DNA of 64,000 nucleotides, from the NCBI GenBank assembly GCA_963822705.1, contig CAWGIX010000003.1:1-64000 (forward strand), given 5' to 3'. This document shows positions 62,089 to 64,000 of this stretch, piece after piece. The translations under genes were made by a program, and so were the position numbers. Numbering within the stretch: position 1 is the stretch's first letter; every line of letters begins with the position of its first letter. The notes below the pieces were generated by a model. That model was not told the DNA's origin. It made no database searches and worked only from the letters and a program-made list of their open reading frames with translations. The DNA comes from CAVRQM01 sp963822705. Lineage in GTDB: Bacteria > Pseudomonadota > Alphaproteobacteria > Acetobacterales > Acetobacteraceae.

Positions 62089-62664
62089 TCAGGCGGCTTC
62101 GGTCGCCTGCTCCGCAACCGGCGGCACGGACTGGCCTTCGCGGGTGAGCCGTTCATTGGCGACTGCCACCATGGCGTTGAGATCGGTCTGGGTACACAGG
62201 CCCAGGATCACCGGATCGCGGGGCTTGATGTTGGCCGAATTCCAATGGCTGCGGTCACGCACTTTCTGGATGGTCTCCTTGGTGGTGCCCATCAGTTTGG
62301 CAATCTGCAATTCGGTCAGCTGCGGAAAATTGCGCAACAGGAAAGCGATGGCATCCGGCCGGTCATTGCGCTTGGCAACCGGCGTGTAGCGGGCGGCGCG
62401 GGCGCGCTTGGGCAGCTGCAGCGTGCTGGGCAGCAGCTTCAAGCGTGCGTTCGGGTCGGCCTCGCAGCGTTTGATCTCGTCCAGGGTCAGCTGGCCATTG
62501 GCTACCGGATCGTAGCCCACGATGCCTGCCGCCACCTCGCCGTCGGCGATCGCCTGCACCTCCAGCGGGTGCATCCCGCAGAACTCGGCGATCTGCGTGA
62601 AAGTGAGCGCCGTCTGCTCGATCAGCCATACGGCGGTCGCTTTCGGCATCAACGGAAGGGTCAT
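62089..62664 (-). CDS. trcR: Cell cycle transcriptional regulator TrcR (DUF1013)
   Basis: Alphaproteobacterial regulator with essential or cell-cycle roles in some species. 191 residues from ATG 62664. Conserved LPLMPKATAVWLIEQTALTF at the start, then the helix-turn-helix-like segment TFTQIAEFCGMHPLEVQAIA (residues 19-38). NFPQLTELQIAKLMGTTKETI resembles a second DNA-binding helix pair, followed by VRDRSHWNSANIKPRDPV. The Ala/Glu-rich end is variable. Confidence 0.9.
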   Translation of the reverse strand: MTLPLMPKATAVWLIEQTALTFTQIAEFCGMHPLEVQAIADGEVAAGIVGYDPVANGQLTLDEIKRCEADPNARLKLLPSTLQLPKRARAARYTPVAKRNDRPDAIAFLLRNFPQLTELQIAKLMGTTKETIQKVRDRSHWNSANIKPRDPVILGLCTQTDLNAMVAVANERLTREGQSVPPVAEQATEAA

Positions 62665-62765
62665 GTTGCCTCGCTCCTCGGCCGGTGTCGGACACCGCGC
62701 CCTGCGGTCGGGCCGGCCGGAAAGCCTTGCATATGGCGGGCCGCTGCCGCATGGGTCAAGGCGCC

Positions 62766-62966
62766 ATGATCGAGGAAGACGAGCCGAAGCCGAAGCGCCG
62801 CCGCCTGGAACCGCCGGTGCTGGACACCTGGGGCGAAGCGGAGTTGGAGGCCTACATCGACGAGCTGCGGGCCGAAATTGCCCGCACCGAGGCCGAGATC
62901 GGCCGCAAGCGCGGGCATCGGGCAGCGGCGGACGCGTTTTTTCGTCCGCCGCCACGATCGGGCTAA
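62766..62966 (+). CDS. DUF1192-family small protein
   Basis: 66 residues of unknown function, typical for Rhodospirillales and related groups. Conserved MIEEDEPKPKRRRLEPPVLD and the helix LEAYIDELRAEIARTEAEI with a basic end. ATG 62766 is the family start; longer upstream frames overlap the trcR promoter region. Convergent with hsp20. Confidence 0.85.
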   Translation: MIEEDEPKPKRRRLEPPVLDTWGEAELEAYIDELRAEIARTEAEIGRKRGHRAAADAFFRPPPRSG

Positions 62967-62978
62967 GATTAGCGCTGC

Positions 62979-63458
62979 TTACGCTGCCTGGGCGGTCGCC
63001 TGGGCATCGTTGGCGACGGCGGTCGTCTCGATCTGCTTGGAGCCGCCGTTTACGGCGATGCGGCGGGGCTTCAGCGCCTCGGGCACCACGCGCTTCAGGG
63101 CTACATGCAGCAGGCCGTTCTGCAGATCCGCCCCCTCGACCACGATATGGTCGGCGAGCGTGAACTTGCGCTCGAACGCGCGCCCGGCGATGCCACGATA
63201 GAGCACCTCGCCCTTGCTGGCGTCGTTGGCCACGCGGCCGGCGATCACAAGGGTGTTCTCTTTCACGGTCAGCTCGATGTCGTCGGGGCCAAAACCGGCC
63301 ACCGCCATCGTCAGTCGGTAGGCGTCATCACCGGTCTTTTCGATGTTGTACGGAGGATAAGACGCTTCCGCGGTGGCCGCGGCAGTGTCCATCAGCTGCA
63401 CCAACCGGTCGAAACCGATGGCGGTACGGAACAGCGGATTCAGATTGAACGTCGTCAT
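62979..63458 (-). CDS. Small heat-shock protein (Hsp20/IbpA family)
   Basis: ATP-independent chaperone that holds unfolding proteins. 159 residues. The N-terminal arm has NPLFRTAIGFDRLVQLMD. The alpha-crystallin domain (about 37-130) has YNIEKTGDDAYRLTMAVAGF, ELTVKENTLVIAG, YRGIAGRAFERKFTLAD and the conserved NGLLHVALKRVVPE. The C-terminus keeps a short IAV-type motif. GGAGG lies 7 bases before the ATG, inside a hairpin that may act as thermometer. Confidence 0.94.
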   Translation of the reverse strand: MTTFNLNPLFRTAIGFDRLVQLMDTAAATAEASYPPYNIEKTGDDAYRLTMAVAGFGPDDIELTVKENTLVIAGRVANDASKGEVLYRGIAGRAFERKFTLADHIVVEGADLQNGLLHVALKRVVPEALKPRRIAVNGGSKQIETTAVANDAQATAQAA

Positions 63459-63463
63459 TGAGG

Positions 63464-63485
63464 AACCTCCTGCAGGAGCAAGGTT
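63464..63485 (-). promoter_or_regulatory. Hairpin covering the hsp20 ribosome-binding site (candidate RNA thermometer)
   Basis: On the minus strand, AAC-CTTG-CTCC-TGCA-GGAG-GTT folds into CTCC/GGAG and AAC/GTT stems with a 4-base bulge and 4-base loop. The ribosome-binding GGAGG is fully paired. This is like ROSE-type elements that free the site on heating in alphaproteobacterial hsp20 mRNAs. The stem is short, so the call is tentative. Confidence 0.5.
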
Positions 63486-63559
63486 GCATTTTCGGGGCCG
63501 CCGAACGGCCGGCCCGCGTCACGCCCCGGAACCCAATCATGGCGTTCCGGACAGACGAA

Positions 63560-63588
63560 AATTTAGTACAGACGGTGCCGTCTTTCAA
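63560..63588 (-). promoter_or_regulatory. Candidate promoter of hsp20
   Basis: Reading the minus strand: -35 TTGAAA (63588-63583, within CTTGAAA as in heat-shock promoters), 17-base spacer, -10 TAAATT (63565-63560). It would leave a leader of about 95 bases with a strong GGCCG/CGGCC hairpin and the possible thermometer. Confidence 0.5.
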
Positions 63589-63598
63589 GGTCGGCCCG

Positions 63599-63622
63599 GC
63601 CCGCAAATCACGCTTTGCGGGC
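63599..63622 (-). terminator. Stem-loop at the end of rpmE
   Basis: A perfect 9-bp stem (GCCCGCAAA with TTTGCGGGC) closes a 6-base loop that contains the rpmE stop codon. No T-run follows. It could terminate or stabilise the rpmE transcript and separates it from the hsp20 promoter. Confidence 0.5.
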
Positions 63623-63836
63623 GCCGATGCTCGCAAATTTCTTGTTGAATTTGGCCACCTGCCCGCCCGTGTCGACGATGCGCTGCACACCGGTCCAGGC
63701 GGGATGGCTCTTGGAGTCGATGTCCAACCGGAGTGTGTCGCCCGGCTTGCCCATGCAGGAGCGGGTCTGGTTACGTGGTCCCGTCGGTCATGATGACGGT
63801 TATGTCGTGGTAGTCTGGGTGGATGCCCGGTTTCAT
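63608..63836 (-). pseudogene. rpmE: 50S ribosomal protein L31, frameshifted as sequenced
   Basis: Large-subunit ribosomal protein. ATG 63836 begins KPGIHPDYHDITVIMTDGTT, a standard L31 start, then stops at TAA about 63774. The remainder (TRSCMGKPGDTLRLDID, SHPAWTGVQRIVDTGGQVAKF, KKFASIGARKA) follows in another frame to TGA 63608. Two indels near 63760-63775 explain it. The C-less N-terminus (no zinc ribbon Cys) indicates the Cys-minus form. Loss of L31 is tolerated in bacteria, but an assembly error is the simpler explanation. Confidence 0.85.
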
Positions 63837-64000
63837 GGCGGCGTATTCCTGGAAGAATGGCAGAGCCGATCCCGACCGGCCTAGAAGGCGCGGATATAAC
63901 GGCGGCCGCCGCATCGTGCAATCGGCGGCGTTGCCGGCTACAAGTTCGGCCAACTACCCGCGAGCCCGCCCAATGGACCGTGCCGACCAGTTCGCCAGCG

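Overview
The window is high-GC, gene-dense DNA with short intergenic gaps and many 4-base stop/start overlaps (ATGA, GTGA, TTGA). The gene content points to an alphaproteobacterium, most likely family Acetobacteraceae (Rhodospirillales): a TrcR/DUF1013 cell-cycle regulator, DUF1192 and DUF465 small proteins, lepB-rnc-era, a flgBC-fliEQ cluster beside a CckA-like hybrid kinase, HSDL2-type SDR and PEP-CTERM protein. The family assignment is inference from gene content; no rRNA is present. The one RNA gene is a tRNA-Thr(GGT).

Layout. 0-6.2 kb: a BadF-type sugar kinase diverging from a ribose-type sugar ABC transporter, then zwf. 6.2-13.9 kb: S10 peptidase, the lepB-rnc-era-thioesterase-NUDIX operon, uppP, an SGNH hydrolase and an orphan response regulator. 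14-17.7 kb: tRNA-Thr, dcd, murA, type II NADH dehydrogenase. 17.7-20.2 kb: a hypothetical gene and a toxin-antitoxin patch (a VapBC-like pair and a broken BrnA-like antitoxin). 20.2-23.7 kb: patatin, metallophosphoesterase, MltA. 23.7-35.7 kb: a fatty-acid degradation island (HSDL2-type SDR, ETF-QO, acyl-CoA dehydrogenase, FadB-like protein, thiolase, MerR regulator, PaaI thioesterase, FadL porin, FadD ligase), followed by an AraC regulator. 36.9-40.4 kb: a run of exported proteins (a five-residue N-A-L-T repeat protein, an ADYC-domain protein, a PEP-CTERM protein, a TNT-like lipoprotein). 40.5-42.2 kb: rpiA-gnd. 42.3-49.1 kb: a hypothetical protein, a sulfotransferase, then a penicillin-acylase / GH3 / glycosyltransferase-GtrA cassette. 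49.1-49.5 kb: an AT-richer scar. 49.5-55.4 kb: AmpG-like permease, a DUF1045-VOC fusion, a glycine-rich lipoprotein, a 2OG-Fe(II) oxygenase, zapE. 55.4-58.9 kb: hybrid histidine kinase and broken flagellar genes. 59-64 kb: CHRD protein, purK, a coiled-coil protein, purE, DUF465 pair, trcR, DUF1192, hsp20 with a possible RNA thermometer, and rpmE.

A major caveat is that about fifteen genes carry single-base indels with reading sense preserved on both sides. lepB and rpmE are among them, and zwf has about eight such breaks. This fits consensus sequencing errors at least as well as gene decay, so pseudogene calls describe the sequence as given. The parts most worth a second look are the NALT-repeat/ADYC pair, the GH3/penicillin-acylase cassette, the TNT-like lipoprotein, the DUF1045-VOC fusion, and the flagellar cluster where fliQ abuts the hybrid kinase.
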